From NCBI GenBank assembly GCA_017515765.1, contig JAFWFF010000240.1, positions 1 to 29,207 of the forward strand: DNA of 29,207 bases. Direction: 5' to 3'. This stretch comes from Bacillota bacterium. GTDB taxonomy: Bacteria > Bacillota > Clostridia > Peptostreptococcales > Anaerovoracaceae. Shown piece after piece: positions 1-7,372 of this stretch. The notes below the pieces were generated by a model that was not told where the DNA came from, ran no database searches, and was given only the letters and a program-made list of their open reading frames with translations. Numbering within the stretch: position 1 is the stretch's first letter; every line of letters starts with the position of its first letter. The position numbers and the translations under genes are program-made.

Positions 1-1125
1 CATGCCGACAATGACTGGGTCTGGCATCAGACCTGCGTCAAGCTTGATACTTCAGGGGACGCATGGTACGGAGAAGTCAATCCGGAATTCTGGGCTGAGG
101 ACTATATCACCCTGAGGTTCGCGGCGGCTTTCGACGGCGGCGTGGTGTACAGCAAAGAATTCACGGTCGAATGGACGGACTACTACGGGTTCGAGCGGAT
201 TGCCGGAAGCAACAGATACGAGACCGCGCAGAAGATATCCGACACGAGGCGCCTCGTTACAGGCGGCCTCATGAGCAAATACGACAACGTCATCATCGCC
301 TGCGGGACCAACTTCGCCGATGCGCTCGGCGGAGCGTATCTCGCGGAGTGCTTTGACGCTCCGATCCTTCTCGTGAACAACAACCAGGACGTCATCGACG
401 AAGTCGTTATGGAGATCATGAGCAATCTGGCAGATGGAGGGAAGATCTTCATTCTGGGCGGCGAAGGGGCAGTCTCCGGAGATATGGAGAAGAGGCTTGC
501 CGCCGGCGGTTTCTCTGCGTCGCAGATCGTGCGTTTTGCCGGAAAGAACAGATATGACACCAATCTTCAGATCCTGAAATACTGCGAGGTATACAGGCTG
601 GATATCCTTGTATGCTCCGGAAAAGACTTCCCGGACGCGCTCTCTGCATCAGCGGTCGGACTTCCGATACTTCTCGTCGGGGATTCGATATCCGATGAGG
701 ATTTTGAAACGATCGGATCCATGAAGGGGACTTCGTTTACGATCATAGGCGGCCCCGGGGCTGTATCTGAAAAGGTCGAGAAACAGCTGAAGGACAGGAT
801 GGGAGCGGAAAATGTCGGCAGGATAGCCGGAGACAACAGATACCAGACGTCGGTCAAGGTGGCGAGTCAATTCTTCGCGGATAAGCAAAGGTTTTACATT
901 ACTCTTGCTTATGGCAGGAATTTCCCCGACGGGCTTGCAGGCGGACCGCTCTGCCTGGCGCTCAGACCCGGCGCGCCGCTGATCCTGGCCGATAACACTC
1001 ACTATCTGGACGCCGAGAACGCAGCGGCGGAGGTTGGCGCCAGGTTTGCCTTTGTTCTCGGAGGAGAGACTCTGATCTCCGACGAAGTGGCAGACAGGAT
1101 ACTTCACCACCCGGATCTCTCATGA
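1..1125 (+). CDS. Secreted CWB2-repeat cell-wall protein, paralogue A (5' partial)
   Basis: The frame is open from the first base of the window, so the start and signal peptide lie upstream. The first 55 or so visible residues (through the stretch ending FTVEW) match the end of the Ig-like N-domain of the two paralogues downstream. Three CWB2 (PF04122) repeats follow, opening with RIAGSNRYETA, RFAGKNRYDTN and RIAGDNRYQTS, each with the family's FADAL/FPDAL/FPDGL motif. In Clostridioides difficile, triple CWB2 modules bind an anionic wall polymer non-covalently, so this protein is probably displayed on the cell surface. The function of the N-domain is unknown. It ends ILHHPDLS and lacks the PVWSK tail of the other two copies. 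The stop is TGA at 1123-1125. It is probably the upstream member of one transcription unit with the next two genes, as no terminator separates them. Confidence 0.88.
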   Translation, partial: HADNDWVWHQTCVKLDTSGDAWYGEVNPEFWAEDYITLRFAAAFDGGVVYSKEFTVEWTDYYGFERIAGSNRYETAQKISDTRRLVTGGLMSKYDNVIIACGTNFADALGGAYLAECFDAPILLVNNNQDVIDEVVMEIMSNLADGGKIFILGGEGAVSGDMEKRLAAGGFSASQIVRFAGKNRYDTNLQILKYCEVYRLDILVCSGKDFPDALSASAVGLPILLVGDSISDEDFETIGSMKGTSFTIIGGPGAVSEKVEKQLKDRMGAENVGRIAGDNRYQTSVKVASQFFADKQRFYITLAYGRNFPDGLAGGPLCLALRPGAPLILADNTHYLDAENAAAEVGARFAFVLGGETLISDEVADRILHHPDLS

Positions 1126-1192
1126 GATCCCGGACAGCGCCGAAAGGCCGGTGGTTCCGATACATTAATAATACGAATGGAGGATCGTCAAA

Positions 1193-2596
1193 TTGAAAAA
1201 GAGAAATGTGAAACTGCTCAGCCTGCTCCTGGCATTCGCCCTCGTCTTTACGATGGTCGGGGCGACAGCGAGCGTATCCTACGCGGAGATGCCGCTCGTA
1301 TGGAATTACTGCGGTCCGATGTGGATCTGGCCCGGCAGCGGCGCGTCGGCGTGGATCAGGACGACCCAGAGCGTGACTTCAGTGACGCTGCAGGTCGAAG
1401 ACGGCAGCCTTTGGCTGGACTGCGCGGAATGCACCAGCAAAGACGATAGAAACGATTACTGGTATACCAGCATATTATCTACGTCGGAGGATGAGGGAAA
1501 TATATGGTACTACAGATTCAAGATCGTATACCCCGGCTCAGCGGAACCGGTCTATTACCCGGAGAACGGCTTCAGGGTCGAGTGCACGAGCGCAGTCGGC
1601 GGTGAGCGCATCTATGGGCCGAACCGTTACGATACGGCGCTTAAGGCTGCGCAGGTGTTCACCCCCTGGCCGGCGGTGGTCATAGCGTGCGGGACGAACT
1701 TCGCGGACGCCCTGGGCGGAACGTATCTCGCAACGAAGTACGAAGCGCCGATACTTTTGGTGAACAATACGTCTGCCGTGATGGACGATATCGCCGGACA
1801 GATCGGAGAGAATATTGCAGAAGACGGAAGGGTCTTCATCCTCGGAGGTACCGGAGCCGTTTCCGAATACATGGAAACCGCGCTTGCGGAACAGGGCATC
1901 CAGGCGGATAAGATTACCCGCTTCGCCGGAAAGAACCGTTACGACACCAACCTTCAGGTGCTGAAGTACTGCATGATCACCAGTGAGGAACTCATGATCT
2001 GCTGCGGGACCGAATTCGCCGACGCGCTGTCCGCGTCCGCTCTCGGATACCCCGTTGTCCTGGTGGGCAAGACCCTGACGGATGATCAAAAGGAATACTT
2101 CAAGACGCTTTCGCCGTATTATGTGAATATGGTAGGCGGGACCGGCGCCGTTCCGCAGGTCATTGAAGACTGGTTCGAGGAGAACAGCTTCCACATCTGG
2201 CGCTACGCCGGAAAGAACAGGTATGAGACATCGTACATGCTCGCTCTCGACTACTTCCTGCAGCAGAGCTACTATGTGTTCTTCGCTTACGCGAGAAACT
2301 TCCCGGACGGCCTTGCTGCAGGCCCGCTCGCGTACAGGGTGGGGGCACCGCTCCTCCTGATAGATGACGGACACTATCTGGACGCGGAGAGGTTCATCAT
2401 TTTCAACGACTGCAGATACGCAATCGTGATGGGCGGGCCCGCGCTCATCGCCGACTATACGATCGAGAGGATATTGTATTCCTACGACCTGACTGACGGA
2501 GGACATGCCGGCGCTCCCGGCGCGCTCAGGGCGGCGGCTGCTGCCGGAAGAGCACCCTTCTCCGAAGAGTACCCGGTCTGGTCCAAATATCATTAG
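1193..2596 (+). CDS. Secreted CWB2-repeat cell-wall protein, paralogue B
   Basis: 467 residues. The start is TTG at 1193, chosen because GGAGG at 1179-1183 sits 9 nt upstream and the frame opens straight into a signal peptide (MKKRNVK, then a hydrophobic stretch ending SVSYA-EM). Residues about 32-135 form an aromatic-rich Ig-like domain of unknown role. Residues about 137-440 hold three CWB2 repeats opening RIYGPNRYDTA, RFAGKNRYDTN and RYAGKNRYETS, with FADALGG, FADALSA and FPDGLAA motifs. Family knowledge says triple CWB2 modules anchor proteins to a wall polymer. The C-terminus is a short Ala/Gly-rich linker ending in PVWSKYH, a tail shared with paralogue C. The organisation is the same as in its two neighbours, which points to local gene duplication. 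Confidence 0.9.
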   Translation: MKKRNVKLLSLLLAFALVFTMVGATASVSYAEMPLVWNYCGPMWIWPGSGASAWIRTTQSVTSVTLQVEDGSLWLDCAECTSKDDRNDYWYTSILSTSEDEGNIWYYRFKIVYPGSAEPVYYPENGFRVECTSAVGGERIYGPNRYDTALKAAQVFTPWPAVVIACGTNFADALGGTYLATKYEAPILLVNNTSAVMDDIAGQIGENIAEDGRVFILGGTGAVSEYMETALAEQGIQADKITRFAGKNRYDTNLQVLKYCMITSEELMICCGTEFADALSASALGYPVVLVGKTLTDDQKEYFKTLSPYYVNMVGGTGAVPQVIEDWFEENSFHIWRYAGKNRYETSYMLALDYFLQQSYYVFFAYARNFPDGLAAGPLAYRVGAPLLLIDDGHYLDAERFIIFNDCRYAIVMGGPALIADYTIERILYSYDLTDGGHAGAPGALRAAAAAGRAPFSEEYPVWSKYH

Positions 2597-2655
2597 ATCC
2601 CGAATGCGGGCTTCAGGCTTTTGCTTACGGATACTAAAGAAGGAGGGAGGAAAAG

Positions 2656-4062
2656 GTGAAAAAGAAACAGGTTAAAACAATCAGCTTATTATTGGCTCTG
2701 CTTCTTGTTATGACCATGGCAGGTGCTGTTCCAAAGGAGTCGTATGCATGGGATATCGACGGCCCGGAATTATATGACTTTTGCGGAGATCTGTGGATCC
2801 GGCCCGGAGAGAGCGCGATAGCCTGGATCCAGGCTGATCCGGGATTCAGCGAGGTGTATCTGAGGGTCTATGAAAACGGTAAATATGTCAGGGCAGTATC
2901 CTGCATATGCCCTAATGATGAAGGCGATTACTGGTATACTTTTCTTACAACGAGTGCTGATGATGACGGCAAGACGTGGCAATACGACTTCGAATTGAGA
3001 CACAGCAGCGGCGCAGAAGTCTATTCCCCGGATTTCAATGTGGCGTGCACGTCATTTATCGGCGCGGACCGGATCTACGGACCCACAAGATATGATACCG
3101 CACTCAAGGCTGCAGATTGGATGCTGGAGGACTGGGGCAAGTGGTCGTGTGTTGTTATTGCCAACGGGACCGATTTCGCGGATGCGCTTGGCGGAACGTA
3201 TCTTGCAACTATGAATGATGCTCCGATCCTTCTTGTGAACAATACATCCGCGGTCATGGACAAAGTCGCGGAAATCATAGGCGAGGGCATGGGCCTGGGA
3301 GGATACGACAATGTGTTCATTCTGGGCGGGACCGGAGCTGTTTCAGGATATATGGAGACAACTCTCCTGGCTCACGGCGTCAAGCCTGAACAGATAAAGC
3401 GCTTTGCCGGAAAGAACCGCTATGACACCAATATCCAGATCCTGAAATACTGCGGGGTAAAGGATCAGGAGATCATGGTATGCTGCGGCACTAATTTTGC
3501 TGACGCGCTTTCCGCATCAGCACTGGGGAACCCCATCCTGCTTGTAGGCAAGAATCTGACAGAAGAGCAGAAGGCTTACATGCTGACGCTGACGCCGTCC
3601 TATGTGAACATGGTGGGCGGAACAGGCGCTGTGCCGCAGTCGGTAGAAGACTGGTTCTCTGACAATAATTTCCAGACCTGGCGCTACGCCGGAAAGAACA
3701 GGTATGAGACTTCATACATGCTTGCTTATGATTATATATACCATCAGAGCTACTATGCATTTTTCGCCTATGCAAGAAACTTCCCGGACGGTCTGGCGGC
3801 AGGCCCCGTTGCTTACAAGAATAATGCGCCGCTCCTGCTCGTGGATAACAACAACTACCTTTATGCAGAGCAGTTTGTTGGGGACAACGGCTGCAGACAG
3901 GGCTTTGCTATGGGCGGTCCGTCCCTTATCTCAGATGCAACGGTCATGCGGATAATGACAGGTTCAGATATTTATACCACAGCCCCGATAGACTCGACAT
4001 CAGAAGCAGCGGACGGCGAGAAGGCGCCTGAAGAAATTCCGGTCTGGTCCAAACGCCGGTAG
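2656..4062 (+). CDS. Secreted CWB2-repeat cell-wall protein, paralogue C
   Basis: 468 residues. The start is GTG at 2656, preceded by an AAGGAGGG-type Shine-Dalgarno at about 2639-2646. The signal peptide is MKKKQVKT plus a Leu-rich core, with likely cleavage after SYA. The N-domain (about 32-138) parallels paralogue B, sharing for example the cysteine-glycine segment near FCGDLWIRPG. Three CWB2 repeats follow, opening RIYGPTRYDTA, RFAGKNRYDTN and RYAGKNRYETS. The C-terminus ends PVWSKRR after a short acidic linker, matching the tail of paralogue B. By eye the codon use is more AT-rich than in paralogue B (for example the leader codons for ISLLLALLLV), which suggests different ages or histories for the copies. 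It is the last gene of the cluster, with a terminator about 90 nt after the stop. Confidence 0.9.
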   Translation: MKKKQVKTISLLLALLLVMTMAGAVPKESYAWDIDGPELYDFCGDLWIRPGESAIAWIQADPGFSEVYLRVYENGKYVRAVSCICPNDEGDYWYTFLTTSADDDGKTWQYDFELRHSSGAEVYSPDFNVACTSFIGADRIYGPTRYDTALKAADWMLEDWGKWSCVVIANGTDFADALGGTYLATMNDAPILLVNNTSAVMDKVAEIIGEGMGLGGYDNVFILGGTGAVSGYMETTLLAHGVKPEQIKRFAGKNRYDTNIQILKYCGVKDQEIMVCCGTNFADALSASALGNPILLVGKNLTEEQKAYMLTLTPSYVNMVGGTGAVPQSVEDWFSDNNFQTWRYAGKNRYETSYMLAYDYIYHQSYYAFFAYARNFPDGLAAGPVAYKNNAPLLLVDNNNYLYAEQFVGDNGCRQGFAMGGPSLISDATVMRIMTGSDIYTTAPIDSTSEAADGEKAPEEIPVWSKRR

Positions 4063-4151
4063 GCTTCTTCCATAATAAACGCTGCCCGATCAAAGGCGCC
4101 GCAGCCGGACGCATAGCGCTGCGCCGCGCTGCAGTCAATCACAAAAAATCA

Positions 4152-4187
4152 AAAACCGCGGGAGACACAACCGCGGTTTTCTTTTGC
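4152..4187. terminator. Bidirectional intrinsic terminator between CWB2 cluster and rpsT
   Basis: A perfect 10-bp stem (AAAACCGCGG at 4152-4161, CCGCGGTTTT at 4171-4180) with a 9-nt loop is followed by TTTTCTTTTG on the plus strand. The minus strand reads the same stem into a T-rich stretch (rc of 4141-4156). It can therefore end both the CWB2 unit and rpsT transcription. Confidence 0.88.
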
Positions 4188-4236
4188 TCAATTGCAATGT
4201 GGATTTAACTTATCCACCGGTGGGGACGGGTGAGCT

Positions 4237-4509
4237 TTATTTCTCTGCTTTCGCAGCGTTGAGTCTTTTCGCCAGACGGGAAACCTTGCGGGAAGCAGCT
4301 TTCTTATTCAGAGTGCCCTTCGCGGCGCCCTTCATGAGCTTCTTCTCGGCGTTGGCCAGATCCTTCTGAGCAGCTTCGATATCGCCCTTGGCTACGGAAT
4401 CCTCAAACTGACGGACCGCTTCCTTGACGTGACCTCTTACTCTTTTGTTTCTGGCTGTCTTCTTGTCGATTACTTTGACTCTCTTTTTTGCGGATTTAAT
4501 GTTTGCCAT
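4237..4509 (-). CDS. rpsT: 30S ribosomal protein S20
   Basis: 90 residues and very basic, starting MANIKSAKKRVKV and continuing with RNKRVRGHVK, the hallmark of bacterial S20. It binds 16S rRNA in the small subunit body early in assembly. The length is typical (85-90). The ATG lies at 4507-4509, with a G-rich ribosome binding site (GGGGTG) upstream. It is monocistronic: its own promoter lies at 4574-4602 on the minus strand, and a shared bidirectional terminator follows. In many Firmicutes rpsT stands alone near lepA/holA; here its neighbours are unrelated. Confidence 0.97.
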   Translation of the reverse strand: MANIKSAKKRVKVIDKKTARNKRVRGHVKEAVRQFEDSVAKGDIEAAQKDLANAEKKLMKGAAKGTLNKKAASRKVSRLAKRLNAAKAEK

Positions 4510-4573
4510 TATTACTTCACCCCACTATTCTGAATAAGCAACACTTTCAAAATCTGCAATAAACACGAACCAC

Positions 4574-4602
4574 ATTATAACGCATCAAATACTTTGACGC
4601 AA
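4574..4602 (-). promoter_or_regulatory. Sigma-A-type promoter of rpsT
   Basis: Read on the minus strand: -35 TTGCGT (4597-4602), a 17-nt spacer and -10 TATAAT (4574-4579). Transcription would start near 4567, leaving a leader of about 60 nt before the rpsT ATG. Confidence 0.75.
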
Positions 4603-4621
4603 GCGTTTTATGTGGTAAAAT
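4594..4621 (+). promoter_or_regulatory. Promoter of the metA-lysC fusion gene, overlapping the rpsT promoter
   Basis: -35 TTGACG at 4594-4599, a 16-nt spacer, then -10 TAAAAT at 4616-4621. Its -35 shares three base pairs (4597-4599) with the rpsT -35 on the other strand, so the two promoters are back to back. The roughly 55-nt leader to the ATG at 4684 is too short for an S-box or T-box riboswitch. Confidence 0.6.
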
Positions 4622-4683
4622 GAGGCTTGAATTCGGCATTTCCGGGCCGATATCCAATATTTCCATCAAGGTGGTGAAACAGA

Positions 4684-6984
4684 ATGCCTATCAAAGTACC
4701 CAACAATCTGCCTGCGGTCGATATCCTGACCAGAGAGAACGTGTTCGTCATGACGGATACCCGCGCCATGACCCAGGACATCCGTCCTCTTCAGATTCTG
4801 ATACTCAACCTGATGCCCACCAAGGTCGACACCGAGACCCAGCTCACACGCCTGCTCGGGAACACTCCTCTCCAGGTGGAGCTTGAGCTGCTCCAGACCA
4901 GCACCCATAAGGCTCATAACGCTTCCGAGGAGCATATGATAGCCTTCTATAAGACCTTTGACCAGATCCGCACCAAATACTACGACGGAATGATAATAAC
5001 CGGCGCGCCCGTCGAACTCATGGAGTTCGAGGAGGTCGACTACTGGGACGAGCTCTGCGAGATCATGGAGTGGTCCAAGACCCACGTCCACAGCACGCTT
5101 TACATCTGCTGGGGCGCGCAGGCAGGCCTCTACTACCATTACGGCATAAAGAAATACAAGCTCCCCGAGAAGCTCTCCGGAGTATACAAGCACACCCTCG
5201 AGTACCGCACAGGCATGCTCTTCCGCGGATTCGACGACGAATTCTACGTGCCGCATTCCAGGAACACTACCGTCCTGGAGTCCGAAGTCGCGGCCTGCCC
5301 CGACATAAAGATAATATCCAAGTCGCCCGAGGCGGGCATCTTTGCCGTGAAATCCAACGACGACCGCCAGATATTCATAATGGGGCACTCCGAGTACGAC
5401 CCGGACACCCTGAAGAAGGAGTATCTCCGCGACCTGGCCGCAGGGATCGATCCGAAGATCCCCTGCAATTATTTCCCGGACGACGACCCGTCAAAGGAGC
5501 CCGTCGTCATCTGGAGATCCTGCGCCAACCTGTTCTATTCCAACTGGCTGAACTATTTCGTCTACCAGTCTACGCCCTATGACCTCAACGCGATGAGGGA
5601 CCCGGCCAACATCCCGGAATTCGACAACGGGCGCTTTGATCTCATAGTCGCCAAGTTCGGCGGAAGCTCGCTGGCTGACGCGGACAGGGTCAGGAAGGTC
5701 AGGGACATCATATTCGACGACGAGAAGAGAAGGTTCATAGTGGTATCCGCTCCCGGAAAGTCCGCCGCGGAGAAGGATAAGGTGACGGACCTGCTGTTCG
5801 AGGTCGCGGACGCTTCCCGGACCCGCGAGGAACGCGCGGAGGTCCTGGACAGGATCCAGGCGAGGTATATCGCGATGTGCGAAGACCTTGGAGTCAAGAC
5901 CGACATCGAAGGAGAATTCGCCAGGATACGCGAGGTCCTGAGGACCGAGGAGCCTGAGAACTGCCATGACTATATAGTAAGCCGCGGCGAGTATCTGAAC
6001 GCTTTGATCCTGGCCGACTTTACGGGCTACGATTTTGTCGACACCGCCCAGATCATCAAATTCGACGAGAACGGCCGCTACGACGAGGAGGCGACGATGC
6101 CCCTCCTTAAGGCTGAGCTCGCCAGGCATCACGACGCGGTCATCCCGGGCTTTTACGGCAGCCTGCCGAGCGGGCAGATAGAGACGTTCACCAGGGGCGG
6201 TTCGGATATAAGCGGATCGATAGTCGCGGCAGCCGCAGAGGCCGACATCTACGAGAACTGGACCGACGTTTCGGGCATCCTGATGGCAGATCCCGGAGTG
6301 GTGGACAATCCCATGCCCGTGCCGGTCATAACCTACAGGGAACTCAGGGAACTCGCCTATGCCGGCGCAGCTGTCATGCATCCCGACGCGGTCATCCCGG
6401 TCACCAAGCTGGAGATCCCGATCCACATCAAAAATACCGCCAAGCCGGAGGATCCCGGCACCATGGTGGTCAACAACTCCAGATACTATACCGACAGCTA
6501 CGAAGTCGCCGGGATATCCGGGAAGCCGGGCTACGTCAGCTTTAAGGCGGAGAAGGAGCAGATGAACGAGGATCCGAGGGGCCGCGAGGCTATCCTTGAA
6601 GCGATAGGCGATATGGGCCTTAAGATCAGAAGCACCCAGGCGAGCCTGGACGCGCTGACCCTCGCCATCCACGAGAGCGAGCTCGCAAAGATCTCGCCGG
6701 ACGTCGATGAGGCGGTCGCGAGGCTTTCTGAAGCGATGCGCGAGGCATGCCCCGGTGCGGCGGTGTCGTCCGAGAAGAACCAGGCGCTGATCAGCGTCGT
6801 CGGAAAAGCTTTGGTCACCACCCCTGCGATAGGGGTCAAAGTTCTCTCCGCGCTCGCCGGAAGGCGCATAAACGTTGCGGGACTCGACCACGGCGCAGAG
6901 AAGATGACCATGACCATCACTGTCGCGGACGCGGATTACAGAGAGGCGGTCAGGGCGATCTACCACCAGTTCTCCGGCAGATAG
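4684..6984 (+). CDS. metA-lysC: Bifunctional homoserine O-acetyltransferase (MetA) - aspartate kinase fusion
   Basis: A single 766-residue ORF with AAGGTGGTG at 4668-4676 before the ATG. Residues 1 to about 303 are a full-length MetA: catalytic Cys142 (ICWGAQA), His235 and Glu237 (MGHSEYD) are present. Residue 111 is Glu (GAPVE); in characterised MetA enzymes Glu111 marks acetyl-CoA and Gly111 succinyl-CoA use, so acetyl transfer to homoserine is predicted. After a linker of about 15 residues, an aspartate kinase starts near 319: KFGGSS at 324-329, SRGE at 433-436, TRGGSD at 503-508 and WTDVSG at 526-531, then two C-terminal ACT domains (about 610-766) that usually bind the feedback effector. 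The protein would catalyse the first step of the aspartate pathway and the first committed step of methionine synthesis. No frameshift or internal stop is seen. Aspartokinase fusions to homoserine dehydrogenase are well known; I do not know of one to MetA. Confidence 0.93.
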   Translation: MPIKVPNNLPAVDILTRENVFVMTDTRAMTQDIRPLQILILNLMPTKVDTETQLTRLLGNTPLQVELELLQTSTHKAHNASEEHMIAFYKTFDQIRTKYYDGMIITGAPVELMEFEEVDYWDELCEIMEWSKTHVHSTLYICWGAQAGLYYHYGIKKYKLPEKLSGVYKHTLEYRTGMLFRGFDDEFYVPHSRNTTVLESEVAACPDIKIISKSPEAGIFAVKSNDDRQIFIMGHSEYDPDTLKKEYLRDLAAGIDPKIPCNYFPDDDPSKEPVVIWRSCANLFYSNWLNYFVYQSTPYDLNAMRDPANIPEFDNGRFDLIVAKFGGSSLADADRVRKVRDIIFDDEKRRFIVVSAPGKSAAEKDKVTDLLFEVADASRTREERAEVLDRIQARYIAMCEDLGVKTDIEGEFARIREVLRTEEPENCHDYIVSRGEYLNALILADFTGYDFVDTAQIIKFDENGRYDEEATMPLLKAELARHHDAVIPGFYGSLPSGQIETFTRGGSDISGSIVAAAAEADIYENWTDVSGILMADPGVVDNPMPVPVITYRELRELAYAGAAVMHPDAVIPVTKLEIPIHIKNTAKPEDPGTMVVNNSRYYTDSYEVAGISGKPGYVSFKAEKEQMNEDPRGREAILEAIGDMGLKIRSTQASLDALTLAIHESELAKISPDVDEAVARLSEAMREACPGAAVSSEKNQALISVVGKALVTTPAIGVKVLSALAGRRINVAGLDHGAEKMTMTITVADADYREAVRAIYHQFSGR

Positions 6985-7027
6985 AGCGGCTGCGAGGAAG
7001 CGGAAATATAGAATTTTCAAAAAAATC

Positions 7028-7060
7028 TAAAAATGGGGCTTTACATCAGCCCCGTTTTTG
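7028..7060 (+). terminator. Intrinsic terminator after metA-lysC
   Basis: Stem GGGGCT (7035-7040) / AGCCCC (7048-7053), extended by A/T pairs on the outside and followed by GTTTTT. The promoter for the next transcript begins inside it. Confidence 0.8.
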
Positions 7061-7067
7061 ATATAAT
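7040..7067 (+). promoter_or_regulatory. Promoter for the candidate ncRNA, embedded in the preceding terminator
   Basis: -35 TTTACA at 7040-7045 lies in the loop side of the terminator. It is followed by a 16-nt spacer and a consensus TATAAT at 7062-7067. The predicted start is near 7074. Confidence 0.6.
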
Positions 7068-7073
7068 ACAAGT

Positions 7074-7309
7074 ACCGAAAGGAGAATATAGATGCCGGCG
7101 AGGAAAGCAGTTTGCCGGGAAATAAGTTTCCGCCGTGAGAAGCGGAGACCGAAGAAGGGAGGGGAAACCGAAAGAAGTGACAAACAACTCCATAAGATGA
7201 TGCCGACCGTATGAGAGGGCTTTCGCAGAGCGCAGAGATGTAATGGCGCCGTATATATAGGGCGAAGCCGAAGAGTAAGAAGACAACGCGGTCGGCATCA
7301 TCATTTTTT
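7074..7309 (+). ncRNA. Candidate structured non-coding RNA of about 235 nt, class not identified
   Basis: The stretch 6985-7372 has no credible protein gene but carries a promoter, dense structure and a terminator. Visible helices are CCGGC 7095-7099 / GCCGG 7114-7118; TCCGC 7129-7133 / GCGGA 7142-7146; a perfect 14-bp helix GATGATGCCGACCG 7196-7209 with 7289-7302, followed by ATTTTTTG; and inside it GGCTTTCGC 7218-7226 with GCGAAGCC 7262-7269 (one bulge) enclosing GCGC 7230-7233 / 7246-7249. GGAG at 7081-7084 could also close a domain with CTCC at 7188-7191. The unpaired parts are purine-rich with repeated GAAA/GAAG, as is common in compact RNAs. The outer 14-bp helix plus T-run doubles as an intrinsic terminator. 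I could not match it to TPP, SAM, lysine, glycine, cobalamin, c-di-GMP, tmRNA, RNase P or SRP RNA motifs. raiA-type RNA of anaerobic Firmicutes and 6S RNA are possibilities I cannot test here. Confidence 0.55.
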
Positions 7310-7358
7310 GTGTTTTTTGAAGGACAAACAAAACCGTGCAGCACAGTGTGCGGCATGT

Positions 7359-7364
7359 TATAAT
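7359..7364 (+). promoter_or_regulatory. -10 box of a probable leaderless transcript (AEC transporter)
   Basis: TATAAT at 7359-7364 lies only 8 nt before the ATG at 7373, so transcription would begin at or next to the start codon. No Shine-Dalgarno is present. The -35 region (about 7336-7341) is weak. Confidence 0.5.
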
Positions 7365-7372
7365 AACTATGT

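Noticed and set aside
1538..2593. 351-codon minus-strand frame antisense to CWB2 paralogue B
   Set aside because: Shadow frame; the CWB2 repeats on the plus strand explain the sequence.
4603..4683. SAM or lysine riboswitch ahead of metA-lysC
   Set aside because: The leader is only about 55 nt and shows none of the conserved S-box, SAM-II or L-box segments.
5491..7020. 509-codon open frame on the minus strand inside metA-lysC
   Set aside because: It is the antisense shadow of a GC-rich coding sequence with strong codon-position bias. It has no domain, and its start is inside the lysC tail.
7074..7200. Lysine or glycine riboswitch in the first half of the ncRNA
   Set aside because: ACCGAAGAAGG resembles a CGCCGAAGG core, but the flanking conserved segments of both classes are absent.
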